From Bacteroidetes bacterium HLUCCA01 (lineage in GTDB: Bacteria; Bacteroidota; Rhodothermia; Balneolales; HLUCCA01), in NCBI GenBank assembly GCA_001314545.1, contig LIHN01000012.1:1-64000 (forward strand): 64,000 nucleotides of DNA, given 5' to 3'. Below the pieces are notes generated by a model. The model searched no databases. It worked only from the letters and a program-made list of their open reading frames with translations, and was not told the origin of the DNA. The number at the start of each line of letters is the position of its first letter. The first letter of the stretch is position 1. Below are positions 43,756 to 53,054 of this stretch, one piece after another. The position numbers and the translations under genes are program-made.

Positions 43756-44733
43756 TCACTCTACAAGTGCCTTCTGCACCACTTCCGCCACCACCGCATG
43801 GCCGGTCGCATTCCAGTGCCCGTCGGTCGGGAAGTAGTGCGAGGGATCCAGCACCTCGGCCAGGTCCACTACCGCAAACCCCAGCCCACGAACCCCGCGC
43901 ACATACGCCTGATGGATACGCCGCCACTCGGCCGACTGTGACCCCAGCCAGTAGCTCTTCGGCGGAGCGACCACAACCACCACCGCCCCAGCACGACCTT
44001 CCAGCACCCTGCCGGTCTGCGCCACCGACGAGGCAATAACTGACGCATCGTACCGCACCGGAAACCCTTCTTCGACGGATGCCGCCCTACGTTCAGCCAG
44101 ATATCCGCTGACTACCGGCATATTCCACACCAGGTACCGCCCGGCCTGATACAAGGCCAACTGCGTACTCAGGCGAAACCGCAGTGCAGCCACCCAACCC
44201 GTGTGCGGCGTATGCGCCGGAGCTACCGACTCGTAATCAAACAAATCATTGCCTGTAAACACCTGCAGCACCACACCGGCCGAGTCCGGCACCCCCAGAT
44301 CCCGGGCATAGTCCAGTAACCTCCCGTACCCGACCAGCTGGGTTGGCGAGCTCAGATTAAACACCCGCGCCCCCGGAAGCAGGGAATCCAGCCTGGATGA
44401 AACCCGTACATGCTCATCCACCCCGAAACCAAACCCGAACGAATCCCCCACATACAGCCAGTCGCCGGAGCGGGCCTCACGCACATCCCCCACATCCCGA
44501 AGACCGAGCGCACTAAACGTTACCTCCACATCAAAGTCGCCCGCATTATGCCGATGACGGTACGTTTCCCCGGGCAGTCCGAGGGGCACCTGCCACGGGT
44601 TCTGACTGTAGAACACCAGCTGAGTAGCAGGATTCAACTGCGGGAAAAACGCCCGAATCGCCACTTCGGCCAGCGCCAGTGAGGCCAGTGCTAACCCCAA
44701 AACCAACACCCCATAAAATGCCCATTGTTTCAT
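43756..44733 (-). CDS. SGNH/GDSL-type hydrolase, membrane-anchored or secreted
   Basis: The 325-residue protein starts with an uncleaved or cleaved signal (FYGVLVLGLALASLALAEVA), followed by an SGNH domain: block I GDSFGFGFGVD with the nucleophile Ser, block III QVFTGNDLFDY, and block V FPTDGHWNATGH with catalytic Asp and His. Such proteins add or remove acyl groups on extracellular polysaccharides. Position among glycan genes suggests tailoring of a surface polymer. It begins 107 bp after the stop of the upstream four-helix protein gene in the same direction. Confidence 0.87.
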   Translation of the reverse strand: MKQWAFYGVLVLGLALASLALAEVAIRAFFPQLNPATQLVFYSQNPWQVPLGLPGETYRHRHNAGDFDVEVTFSALGLRDVGDVREARSGDWLYVGDSFGFGFGVDEHVRVSSRLDSLLPGARVFNLSSPTQLVGYGRLLDYARDLGVPDSAGVVLQVFTGNDLFDYESVAPAHTPHTGWVAALRFRLSTQLALYQAGRYLVWNMPVVSGYLAERRAASVEEGFPVRYDASVIASSVAQTGRVLEGRAGAVVVVVAPPKSYWLGSQSAEWRRIHQAYVRGVRGLGFAVVDLAEVLDPSHYFPTDGHWNATGHAVVAEVVQKALVE

Positions 44734-44840
44734 GCTTCAAAATACAGGAATAGTAGCGGACGGGAAAAGACGTACGACTTGAATGAGGTAGTATTGAAAC
44801 AACCTGCCTGTGATTAAACAAAAAAGCAAAACGACCACAC

Positions 44841-45341
44841 TTACCGTTCATCTTCCAAAAACGGAAGCATTAAAAGCATCACACACACCGCTGGCGACAA
44901 ATACTTCCCGATGAGATTTGACCCGGATATCAACTCAGGAACCCCGTGAAATGCTGCAAACAAAAATCCATACGATAACCCGCCCAAAACAACCTGTGAA
45001 GCCGTTATATATCCAAAATACCGTGGAGACGCTCCCAGTCCGAGCGCCAACATACCAGTCAGCAGATAAAACAACCCACCCTCCAGTCGAAAATCGTACT
45101 TGGTTTTCCAGCCCGGACGAACCTCGGCAGGAAAAATTTCGATGTAGCTCTTGCCTTCGCGCAGTTGAACATACAACGCGGGCTCTTGCTCCGCAGCCTG
45201 CCATGAAACAACCTGCGGATAAATCAGCTTCGTGTTTATGGCCACCCTGACTGGTCGCACCACAACCATAAACATGATAACAAAGGCAAGGGCATACAGC
45301 AGTGATCTCCAGGAAATACCGGACCGGATTTTATGTAGCAT
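44841..45341 (-). CDS. Four-helix membrane protein resembling the exosortase partner
   Basis: The 166-residue protein has helix 1 (LLYALAFVIMFMVVVRPVRV), a periplasmic loop with several aromatic residues (LYVQLREGKSYIEIF), and three later helices. It parallels the larger protein encoded next to the exosortase: the Arg-x-Val-Arg-Val after helix 1, an LI(Y/W)P motif, and a GVPxL...LIGKYLSPAV-like end. This suggests they are paralogs and that this is a second exosortase-associated protein 9 kb away from the enzyme. It lacks the Pro/Thr-rich insertion of its relative. Confidence 0.65.
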   Translation of the reverse strand: MLHKIRSGISWRSLLYALAFVIMFMVVVRPVRVAINTKLIYPQVVSWQAAEQEPALYVQLREGKSYIEIFPAEVRPGWKTKYDFRLEGGLFYLLTGMLALGLGASPRYFGYITASQVVLGGLSYGFLFAAFHGVPELISGSNLIGKYLSPAVCVMLLMLPFLEDER

Positions 45342-45550
45342 GCTTCGAGAACTGTTGGGTGGCTAGGGTTTGTCAAGATTAATCAGCAAAAACGCAATTC
45401 GAGAACTGCACGCGATAAATTAGGGTATCCTGTTCAAATAACCTTCATAATTCCTGTGACCTCACTATCTTCCGCGCAGTACGTGCGTAGCTGCAGACAA
45501 AAGACAATGCAACAGCATGTACAACACGAATATCTGCTAAATACTGTTTC

Positions 45551-46666
45551 ATGCGCGTTCTGATTACCGGCTATATCAACGATATTCACGTAGTACGATG
45601 GTGCAACGCACTCGCGCAACGTGGACTTGATATCCACCTGGCTACGGTACACCGGTCTGACGGTATGAATGCCTTAGATGAAACCGTGACTGCGCATCAA
45701 CTCTCGGAGCTGGGTGGCATTGGCTACCTGACTGCCGTGCCGGCCCTGAAGCGACTTGCGTCCCGACTCAATCCTGACCTTATTCATGCTCATTACGCCG
45801 GTGGGTACGGGACCATGACACGACTCAGCGGCGTGCGACCATTTCTATTATCAGTGTATGGCGATGATGTCTTTGAAACACCCAAAATCAGTTGGTTACA
45901 TCGTAAAATCATTGCCGGTAACATCCGAAAGGCCGACCATATCGCCTCTACCAGTCATATCATGAAACAGGTGACACAGAGGTTGTGTTCTCAGGCTCAT
46001 ATTACGGTGACACCTTTCGGCGTTGATACCGAATTATTCCGCCCACACTATGATCAGGTCACTGAAGATACGCACGATGCTCCTCTTTTTAACCGGGACA
46101 GCACCATTACCATAGGCACGGTAAAAAAACTCACCGACAAATACGGCATCGATACCCTGATCCAAGCCTTCGCGTTACTGGTTAATAACCTACCCGGACG
46201 CGCTTTCAAGCTTGAAATTACAGGAAACGGACCTCTTAAAACAAAACTGCAGCAGCAGGCAAGGAAACTCGGTGTTGCCGAACAGGTGACCTTTTACCCG
46301 GCCGTTCCCCACGAAAAGGTTCCGGATCAGCTCCGCCGGCTGGACGTGTTTGTGGCAGTCTCCCGACGTGATGGCGAGAGTTTTGGTGTGAGTATAGTTG
46401 AAGCTATGGCCACAGGTGTACCCGTTGTGGTCTCCAATGTTGGCGGACTGCCGGAAGTAACCGGCTATGGTCGCCATGCGTCCATTATTCCACCCGACGA
46501 CCCCGAAAGAATATTTCAGGCCATACATGAGTATCTGAAACACCCACGAAAGGTATTACTTCAGGCACAGGCTGCCCGTGAACATGTAATTCGTACCTAC
46601 AGCTGGTCTACATGTGTGGATACGGTAGTTCACCTATACCAGGAGATAAAAGAAAAGCGCCTATAA
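45551..46666 (+). CDS. GT4 glycosyltransferase
   Basis: The 371-residue GT-B enzyme starts MRVLITGYINDIHVVRWCNA, has the domain junction ITVTPFGVDTELFRP, and the donor site RDGESFGVSIVEAMATGVPV with the EX7E pair. It is probably cytoplasmic or peripheral to the inner membrane and extends a lipid-linked glycan. It is the only plus-strand gene in the polysaccharide locus and ends at a hairpin 38 bp downstream. The upstream neighbour is divergent with a 209-bp gap. Donor and linkage are unknown. Confidence 0.92.
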   Translation: MRVLITGYINDIHVVRWCNALAQRGLDIHLATVHRSDGMNALDETVTAHQLSELGGIGYLTAVPALKRLASRLNPDLIHAHYAGGYGTMTRLSGVRPFLLSVYGDDVFETPKISWLHRKIIAGNIRKADHIASTSHIMKQVTQRLCSQAHITVTPFGVDTELFRPHYDQVTEDTHDAPLFNRDSTITIGTVKKLTDKYGIDTLIQAFALLVNNLPGRAFKLEITGNGPLKTKLQQQARKLGVAEQVTFYPAVPHEKVPDQLRRLDVFVAVSRRDGESFGVSIVEAMATGVPVVVSNVGGLPEVTGYGRHASIIPPDDPERIFQAIHEYLKHPRKVLLQAQAAREHVIRTYSWSTCVDTVVHLYQEIKEKRL

Positions 46667-46703
46667 ATAGCAATATTAGTTAAGTCAAACATATACAAAA
46701 AGA

Positions 46704-46730
46704 AAAGCCGGGATCAGCGGCTTTCCTTTT
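46704..46730 (+). terminator. Rho-independent terminator of the GT4 gene
   Basis: AAAGCCG pairs with CGGCTTT across a 7-nt loop, followed by CCTTTT. It lies between convergent genes. The stem is short, so strength is moderate. Confidence 0.7.
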
Positions 46731-46787
46731 GGGGATTGTTCATATGATTAAACAAAGAATTAGAACAAGAGCCAAATCATTACTGAC

Positions 46788-48170
46788 TTAACCCTTGCCT
46801 ATAGAATAAACCTGAAATCCGATTTTTTCAAGTGTTTTTTTATCTAAAATTAATCTTCCGTCAAAAATAAATGCGGGCTTGAGCATATTGTCGTAGATCC
46901 GCTGCCAGTCCAGGCCCGGAAACTCGTCCCACTCGGTGAGTATGGCAATGGCATGGGCGTCTTTACAGGCTTCGTAGACGTCGTCAAGCATGGTGAGCCG
47001 ATCCCGATTCTCGGCTTCCGAGCGTGTTCCGAGTCCGTCTACGTCCATGTACATGCGTTCGGGACTCACCTGGGGATCATACACACTGACCCGACCCTGA
47101 TCTTCGAGGAGCTGGTCGGCTACGTAGATGGCGGCCGACTCCCGGGTGTCGTTGGTGTCTTTTTTGAAGGCCCAGCCCAGAAACGCGATTTTCTTGCCGC
47201 TGACGGTGTTGAAAAGGGTACTGATGATCTTGCTTCCGAAACGCGATTTCTGGTAGTCGTTCATGATGATGACCTGCTCCCAGTACCGCGCCACTTCCGG
47301 CAGCCCGAAGTAGTCGCACAGGTAGACCAGGTTCAGGATGTCTTTCTGAAAACAGGATCCGCCGAAACCGACGGAGGATTTCAGGAACTTGGGACCAATA
47401 CGCGAGTCGGTGCCGATGGCGTAGGCGACTTCTTCTACATCCGCGCCGGTGGCTTCGCACAGGGCCGAGATAGCATTGATACTGCTGATGCGCTGGGCGA
47501 GGAAGGCGTTGGCCGTGAGTTTCGACAGCTCCGACGACCATACATTCGTGGTGATGATGCGCTCTCGCGGGATCCAGGCGTTGTACACCTGCACCAGGGC
47601 GTCGATGGCGGACTTGCCGGCGTCGGTCTGCTCTCCCCCAATGAGCACCCGATCCGGCTCCAGCAAGTCGCGCACCGCAGTACCCTCGGCCAGGAATTCC
47701 GGATTCGAGAGGACCTGGAAATTCAGGTCGCGACCGGACGAGTCGAGGATGGTTTTAATGGCCTCAGCGGTACGAACCGGCAGGGTCGACTTCTCCACCA
47801 CGATTTTGTCACGATCGGAGAATTCGGCGATTTGTCGGGCGCAGAGCTCCACGTATTTCAGATCGGCCGCCCGACCCTTACCCACGCCATACTCCTTCGT
47901 AGGCGTATTCACCGAGATGAAAATCATGTCGGCTTCCTTAATCGCGCCCTCCACATCCGTAGAGAAAAACAGGTTCTTCCCGCGTGTATGCTGAACGATC
48001 TCGTCCAATCCCGGTTCATACACCGGCAGGGTATCGCTCATCCAGGCATCAATCCGTGCCTGATTAATATCCACAATATGAAATCGGATTTGCGGGTTCT
48101 TCAAGGCCATCACAGCCATCGTCGGTCCCCCGACATACCCAGCTCCGATACAGGTAATTTTTTTAATCAT
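46788..48170 (-). CDS. ugd: UDP-glucose 6-dehydrogenase
   Basis: The 460-residue enzyme oxidises UDP-glucose to UDP-glucuronate, giving a uronic acid donor. It has the NAD-binding start [26 protein letters not shown], the [13 protein letters not shown] loop, and the catalytic Cys in [13 protein letters not shown]. The length and the loops are those of the eukaryote-like Ugd group, longer than the short bacterial form. It overlaps the upstream sugar transferase gene by 4 nt (ATGA), so it is part of the polysaccharide operon; the product probably contains glucuronate or a derivative. Confidence 0.94.
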   Translation of the reverse strand: MIKKITCIGAGYVGGPTMAVMALKNPQIRFHIVDINQARIDAWMSDTLPVYEPGLDEIVQHTRGKNLFFSTDVEGAIKEADMIFISVNTPTKEYGVGKGRAADLKYVELCARQIAEFSDRDKIVVEKSTLPVRTAEAIKTILDSSGRDLNFQVLSNPEFLAEGTAVRDLLEPDRVLIGGEQTDAGKSAIDALVQVYNAWIPRERIITTNVWSSELSKLTANAFLAQRISSINAISALCEATGADVEEVAYAIGTDSRIGPKFLKSSVGFGGSCFQKDILNLVYLCDYFGLPEVARYWEQVIIMNDYQKSRFGSKIISTLFNTVSGKKIAFLGWAFKKDTNDTRESAAIYVADQLLEDQGRVSVYDPQVSPERMYMDVDGLGTRSEAENRDRLTMLDDVYEACKDAHAIAILTEWDEFPGLDWQRIYDNMLKPAFIFDGRLILDKKTLEKIGFQVYSIGKG

Positions 48171-48829
48171 TGTTCTTTAATAGTATTTGAGGTATACACA
48201 GATACCGATGGATTGTACTGCAAAAGTGTTTGGTAGGGAATGAAACGTACAGGAAGTACGGTGTAGACTATCCAAAGTACGTCTTTCCATAAGCTATAAC
48301 TTGTTACATAGGCTTTATTAATGCGGATTTTTTCCGGCCAGATTACCGTCTGGTTATAACGTTCCGGATCCGCAGCCTTGGCCAACAACTCGTCTTCCTT
48401 GCGAAAAAAAATACTGGCTGGACCTGTAATCCCGGGACGAACATCCAGAATCACCCGGTCGTCGCCCTGTAAGGTATCGGCAAAACCGGGAACGTCCGGT
48501 CGAGGTCCTACCACACTCATCTCGCCTCGTAACACATTCAGCAACTGTGGCCACTCATCAATTTTATACGTTCGCAAAAAGCGACCAATTTTCGTGACGC
48601 GAGAATCGGTTGCCGTGGTCAGTGTTGAGGTATTTTCCGGATTATCATTCATGGTCCGAAACTTAATGATTCGAAAGAGCTTCGCATTCCGACCAACACG
48701 GATTTGGGTGAAAAATCCGTTTTTCTGATAATACGCCGTCAAAATGATCCAAATAAATCCAATAAACAACCCCATAACCAATAACGCACCCAGCGAGAAT
48801 ACAAGATCAAAAGTACGTTTCGGAGTCAT
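48167..48829 (-). CDS. Initiating sugar transferase (phosphoglycosyl transferase)
   Basis: The 220-residue protein (start at [15 protein letters not shown]; a longer TTG frame to 48868 enters the terminator and is rejected) has one N-terminal re-entrant helix and the PF02397 domain: [39 protein letters not shown] and [10 protein letters not shown]. Monotopic enzymes of this type move a sugar phosphate to undecaprenyl phosphate, starting each repeat unit. It is followed by ugd. A second enzyme of the family lies at 53047-53649, so there may be two polymers, or one gene may be replaced functionally. Confidence 0.92.
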   Translation of the reverse strand: MTPKRTFDLVFSLGALLVMGLFIGFIWIILTAYYQKNGFFTQIRVGRNAKLFRIIKFRTMNDNPENTSTLTTATDSRVTKIGRFLRTYKIDEWPQLLNVLRGEMSVVGPRPDVPGFADTLQGDDRVILDVRPGITGPASIFFRKEDELLAKAADPERYNQTVIWPEKIRINKAYVTSYSLWKDVLWIVYTVLPVRFIPYQTLLQYNPSVSVYTSNTIKEQ

Positions 48830-48866
48830 TATGGTATGGGGATTTAGTATACGTGTAAAGTTAAAC

Positions 48867-48894
48867 AAAAAACGCCGGTGAACCGGCGTTTTTT
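48867..48894. terminator. Strong bidirectional terminator hairpin
   Basis: AAAAAACGCCGG and CCGGCGTTTTTT form a perfect 12-bp inverted repeat with loop TGAA. On the minus strand it ends the capD/pglF-like gene and separates it from the sugar transferase-ugd pair. Confidence 0.92.
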
Positions 48895-48927
48895 ATCTCC
48901 CCTCACGCGCTTAACCCCAAAATAGGG

Positions 48928-50814
48928 TCAACGACTTACTTTCAAATTCCCACCCGATTTGTCGGCTTTGGAATCATACCCCGAATAGGTTGGCACAATT
49001 TCATGAATCATCTGCTTGATGGACATTTTGTCGCCACTATTAGCAGCATCAAACAACAAGTCAAGTTTACGTTCAAAATCATCAATTAACCCGTTTTTCC
49101 TTGCAATCATGATTTTATCATGTTGGGTCATTTCCGTGCCTTCTTCAGAGGTAAGCAATTCTTCGAAGAGCTTTTCGCCTTCTTTTTTGCCCGTGAAGAC
49201 GACTTTGATATCCTTATCAGGTTCGAAGCCGGATAATCGAATTAGGTCACGTGCCATATCCACAATTTTAACCGGCTCACCCATATCCAGGACAAAGACG
49301 GCACCGTTCATATTAAGAGCTCCGGCCTGGAGTACCAGCTGGGAAGCTTCAGGTATGGTCATAAAATAGCGAATCATGTCCGGATCGGTAACCGTGATAG
49401 GACCGCCTTTGCTGATCTGATCTTTGAAGATGGGTACCACACTGCCGCGACTTCCAAGCACATTTCCGAATCGTACAGAAACAAATACCTGATCATCTTT
49501 AGCCTTGGATGCGGCCTGAAGGATTACGTTTTCAGCAATACGCTTGCTGGCACCCATGACCGAAGTAGGATTCACCGCTTTATCAGTGGAGATGTTTACA
49601 AAATACTTAATCCCATAATCCAGCGACAGGGTTGCCAGATTACGCGTGCCGCCAATGTTGTTGAAAATGGCCTGTGAAGGATTCTCTTCCATCAAATACA
49701 CATGCTTGTGGGCGGCTGCATGGAATACCACTTCGGGCTGATGATCTTTGAATACCTGTTCCAGAGTGTGAATATCACGCACATCACAGATTTTAATTTC
49801 AAACGTAATGTCAGGGAACGTGGACCTGAATTCGCGCATAGCTTCGAAAATGCTGTTCTCTCCACGACCCAACAAAATAACTGAGGTCGGTTTAAACCTA
49901 CATACTTGACGAACGATTTCGGAACCAATGGATCCACCGGCACCGGTTACCAGAACGCGTCGACCGCGGATGTAGGCCCCAATACGAGATGTGTCCAGCT
50001 TTACAGGATTCCGTCGAAGTAAATCCTCAACCTGTACATTTCGTATTTGCTGAATGCTGATTTTTCCGCTAATCAGGTCATAAATACCGGGAATGGTACG
50101 AAATTGCACTTTGGCTTTTCGCGCTTCTTCAACAACGCGTCGGATGACATCACCGGCTTCCGACGGCATAGCAATAATGACTTCATCAATAGCCTTTTCC
50201 CGAACGACATGCGGCATTTTGGAAAGTTTCCCCAGTACCGGCAGACCCAGAATCCGTTGATTTTGTTTCCCGGCAGCGTCATCTAAAAATCCGACGGGAA
50301 TAAGCCCCATCTCGTGGTGCCGTTGCATCTCCTTGGCAATCAGTGTGCCCGACTCACCAGCACCAAGAATGAGTACACGCCGTTCATTTTGGTTACGCTT
50401 TTTGTAATAATCGATGACTTTTCGTTCCCTGAGTACGAATCGACTTGACAGACGGATAGAAACAAACAGGATTATCGACAGGAATGCTTCAATGGACGGG
50501 ACCGTCATGGGTAGCAGCATTGAATCGCGTATAATAAGCCCCGCTGCCGTGAAAACCACCAGATACGTTGCGATAGCCATTGCGATCGCTTTAAAATCTG
50601 ATATCACGGCATATCGCCATGACATCTTATGCATGCCGAAGATGAGGATAAGGGCTGCTTTAAGGGGCAAAAGTCCTGTTGCAAGCAGGAAAATATCTTT
50701 CGCATGCGTTATTACATCCCATTCAAGACGCAAAAAGTACGCAATGTAGATAATCGAATACCAGGCGGCGAGTTCGATTGTAAACTTTGTAAATGCTCTC
50801 CCGTTCATTTCCAT
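48928..50814 (-). CDS. Nucleotide-sugar 4,6-dehydratase of the CapD/WbpM/PglF group
   Basis: The 628-residue membrane enzyme has four N-terminal helices (about 10-115), a first Rossmann region (VLILGAGESGTLIAKEM), and the catalytic SDR domain from about 285 (VLVTGAGGSIGSEIV; DVRDIHTLEQVF; ISTDKAVNPTSVMGASKR). It removes water from UDP-GlcNAc or a similar donor to give a 4-keto-6-deoxy sugar. With the aminotransferase gene just upstream, an acetyltransferase and a sugar transferase, it forms a set like PglF-E-D-C for UDP-diNAc-bacillosamine or a relative. A strong terminator follows. Confidence 0.93.
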   Translation of the reverse strand: MEMNGRAFTKFTIELAAWYSIIYIAYFLRLEWDVITHAKDIFLLATGLLPLKAALILIFGMHKMSWRYAVISDFKAIAMAIATYLVVFTAAGLIIRDSMLLPMTVPSIEAFLSIILFVSIRLSSRFVLRERKVIDYYKKRNQNERRVLILGAGESGTLIAKEMQRHHEMGLIPVGFLDDAAGKQNQRILGLPVLGKLSKMPHVVREKAIDEVIIAMPSEAGDVIRRVVEEARKAKVQFRTIPGIYDLISGKISIQQIRNVQVEDLLRRNPVKLDTSRIGAYIRGRRVLVTGAGGSIGSEIVRQVCRFKPTSVILLGRGENSIFEAMREFRSTFPDITFEIKICDVRDIHTLEQVFKDHQPEVVFHAAAHKHVYLMEENPSQAIFNNIGGTRNLATLSLDYGIKYFVNISTDKAVNPTSVMGASKRIAENVILQAASKAKDDQVFVSVRFGNVLGSRGSVVPIFKDQISKGGPITVTDPDMIRYFMTIPEASQLVLQAGALNMNGAVFVLDMGEPVKIVDMARDLIRLSGFEPDKDIKVVFTGKKEGEKLFEELLTSEEGTEMTQHDKIMIARKNGLIDDFERKLDLLFDAANSGDKMSIKQMIHEIVPTYSGYDSKADKSGGNLKVSR

Positions 50815-50896
50815 ATGATCTGATTGTTACGTTCCGACTTCGTTTAACTTTCTCTTGATAGTTTGGTTCCCCAATAGCACAGGAATATAGCATTAA

Positions 50897-52042
50897 TCAG
50901 ACTGACAACAAATGCTTAATTACTGTAACTACTCTATTTAGGTCGTCTCTGGTGAGATTGGATCCAGAGGGTAAGCATAGTCCGTTTTCAAATAGTTTTT
51001 CCGAAACCCCATTCAGATAAGCGGGTGCATCGTTAAATATCGGCTGCATGTGCATCGGTTTCCAAAGCGGACGACTCTCAATATTTTCAGCTTCAAGCGA
51101 AAGACGGATATCTTCGCGGGTAATCCCTTTGGTCTTGATTGAATCCACAAGAATGGTGGTCAGCCATCGGTTGCTGAAATATCCATCGGGCTCATCCAGA
51201 AATGTAATACCATAGAACGACTCGAGTTGATCCCGATAAAAGTCAAAATTTGCCCTACGTTGAGCGACACGATCGGGCAACACCATCATCTGTCCGCGAC
51301 CTATACCGGCCAACACATTACTCATGCGATAATTATAACCGATGTACGAATGCTGGTAGTGAGGAGCAGCGTCTCGTGCTTGTGTAGCAAGAAATCGGGC
51401 CTTCGAAATAAGGGCTTCATCCTCACTTAACAATGCACCACCACCTGAAGTCGTTATAATTTTGTTCCCATTAAAGGATAGAACATTCAGCTTCCCAAAC
51501 GATCCACACATTTTTCTATTAATATGCGACCCCAGTGCTTCAGCGGCATCCTCCACCACCGGAATACCATAACGATTGGCGACTTCCAGAATCCGGTCCA
51601 TTTTAGCTGGCATGCCATAGAGATGTACTGCTATAATTGCCTTTGGGAGGGATTCTGAAGACGAGTTTTTAATACGTTCTTTAATTGCGGTTTCGAGCAA
51701 TTCGTGATCCATATTCCAGGTATCTGGTTCCGAATCGATAAACACCGGTTTAGCCCCAAGATAGGTAATTGGGTTAGCTGAAGCTGAGAATGTAAACGAT
51801 TGACACAAAACTTCGTCGCCCGCCTTTACACCTAGCAAAATCAGAGCAAGGTGTATAGAGGCTGTCCCGCTTGTAAACACACCAGCTGCTTTTATACCGG
51901 TGTATGAACATATATCTTGTTCAAAGCCATCAACATTAGGTCCGAGAGGAGCCACCCAATTCGTATCAAACGATTCCTTTACAAAGTTTTGTTCCCAACC
52001 ACCCATGTGTGGAGAAGAAAGCCAGATTTTTTCTTTACCCAT
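50897..52042 (-). CDS. DegT/DnrJ/EryC1-type sugar aminotransferase (PglE-like)
   Basis: This 381-residue PLP enzyme begins KIWLSSPHMGGWEQNFV and carries the PLP-binding Lys in LSFNGNKIITTSGGGAL. It would transfer an amino group to the 4-keto sugar made by the dehydratase encoded 82 bp downstream. Homologs next to a CapD-like dehydratase and a NeuD/PglD acetyltransferase make 4-amino sugars of the bacillosamine type. A truncated copy of the 5' end of a related gene is present 0.3 kb upstream. The product sugar is inferred from the gene set. Confidence 0.93.
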   Translation of the reverse strand: MGKEKIWLSSPHMGGWEQNFVKESFDTNWVAPLGPNVDGFEQDICSYTGIKAAGVFTSGTASIHLALILLGVKAGDEVLCQSFTFSASANPITYLGAKPVFIDSEPDTWNMDHELLETAIKERIKNSSSESLPKAIIAVHLYGMPAKMDRILEVANRYGIPVVEDAAEALGSHINRKMCGSFGKLNVLSFNGNKIITTSGGGALLSEDEALISKARFLATQARDAAPHYQHSYIGYNYRMSNVLAGIGRGQMMVLPDRVAQRRANFDFYRDQLESFYGITFLDEPDGYFSNRWLTTILVDSIKTKGITREDIRLSLEAENIESRPLWKPMHMQPIFNDAPAYLNGVSEKLFENGLCLPSGSNLTRDDLNRVVTVIKHLLSV

Positions 52043-52240
52043 TATGAAATTTAATTAATTTCGCCGGCATACCGACGTTAGTACAATACGCTAGTAAATC
52101 AATTACTACTACAATAAAGTCACCTATAGTATAACAGCCCGAGAAAGTACATTTATTTTGATATTATGTGGGTATGCATTTCGAATCTCATTGTGCTTGG
52201 TACTGTAGGAGTTTTTCAGCACATATTTAAACAAGGCAAG

Positions 52241-52285
52241 AGCTACTGAAAGCTTCCCTAAAAGTAGCTACAGTATAAACCGTAA
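52241..52285 (+). repeat. 45-bp repeat, left copy (inverse of 59528-59572)
   Basis: 39 of 45 positions match the reverse complement of 59528-59572. The shared core includes TGAAAGCTTCCC and CTACAGTATAAAC. The other copy lies just upstream of an IS3 OrfA remnant, so this is probably an IS end. Confidence 0.75.
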
Positions 52286-52331
52286 ACCATTTCAAGCACA
52301 GACTTGTGATCTCATTAATACAGGAAGAGTG

Positions 52332-52406
52332 TGCGATCCAATTTGTTTCGAAGGCATGATAGACGTAGTCGAGAACTTCTCCGCCCATGTGGGGGAGGAG
52401 AGCCAT
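52332..52406 (-). pseudogene. Truncated 5' end of a DegT-type aminotransferase gene
   Basis: From the ATG at 52406 the frame reads MALLPHMGGEVLDYVYHAFE then TNWIAH, which parallels the first 30 residues of the intact downstream enzyme (PHMGGWEQNFVKESFDTNWVAP). Similarity stops there and the frame continues into unrelated sequence to a stop near 52229. It shows that an earlier aminotransferase gene here was cut, with the present one beside it. Confidence 0.8.
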
Positions 52407-52415
52407 ATTATTGGT

Positions 52416-53054
52416 TTATTCAATGTGAAATTTGATTGGTTTTGCAGGAATCCCAACAGCTGTACAATTTGCTGGTAAGTCCTTAGTGACTACAGCTCCC
52501 GCTCCAATTTTTGTCCAATTTCCAATTTTAAGTTTTTGGATTGTACATGCTCCTATTCCAAATTCAACTCCTTCTCCAACTTCTAAAAATCCACCTAAAT
52601 TTACGCCCGGTGATAAAGTAATATAGTTACCATAGTATGAATCGTGGCCAAATGTAGCATTTTTATTAATAGTTGCATGCTCCCCTATTACGACATCACA
52701 ATCAATACAAACACCAGGATATATTACAGTTCCCTTACCAAGTTTAACTCGCTCTCCAAGCCAAGCAGATGGGTGAATCAGTGTTGGGGAATTGATTCGA
52801 AGAGAATTTAATTTCTCAGCTACCTTTTTCTTCTGAATGGGCTTTGAGAAACCAATTATTACTGAGGAACCTTTAGCTAATTCTTTAGAGCCCCCAAGTA
52901 TTTTGAAACCTGCATAACTTTGCCCCAATTTAGCTTCATCATCATCTATAAAACCTGCAATTTCCCATTGCCTGTTTTTTGCATTTATATCACTAATAAT
53001 TTGAGCTACTAATTTACCGACACTTCCGGCCCCATATATATAGATCTTATCCAT
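52416..53054 (-). CDS. NeuD/PglD-type sugar O- or N-acetyltransferase
   Basis: The 212-residue protein has an N-terminal Rossmann-like domain that binds the sugar nucleotide (IYIYGAGSVGKLVAQII) and a left-handed beta-helix of hexapeptide repeats (about 90-205; VKLGKGTVIYPGV, IGEHATINKNATFGHDS) with the catalytic His in FGHD. PglD-like enzymes acetylate the 4-amino group of UDP-sugars with acetyl-CoA. It overlaps the sugar transferase gene by 8 nt. With the dehydratase and aminotransferase genes it completes a diacetamido-trideoxy sugar route. Confidence 0.92.
   Translation of the reverse strand: MDKIYIYGAGSVGKLVAQIISDINAKNRQWEIAGFIDDDEAKLGQSYAGFKILGGSKELAKGSSVIIGFSKPIQKKKVAEKLNSLRINSPTLIHPSAWLGERVKLGKGTVIYPGVCIDCDVVIGEHATINKNATFGHDSYYGNYITLSPGVNLGGFLEVGEGVEFGIGACTIQKLKIGNWTKIGAGAVVTKDLPANCTAVGIPAKPIKFHIE

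Larger units (their letters stand above)
52043..52415. other. Gap holding an aminotransferase remnant and an IS-end-like repeat
   Basis: The 373 bp between the aminotransferase and acetyltransferase genes contain a degraded aminotransferase start (52332-52406) and a 45-bp repeat (52241-52285) whose inverted copy lies near an IS3 OrfA remnant at 59.5 kb. The rest is AT-rich with no gene. Confidence 0.75.

Noticed and set aside
48830-48868. TTG start extending the sugar transferase
   Set aside because: It would place the start codon inside a perfect terminator hairpin; the ATG at 48829 gives the normal N-terminus.
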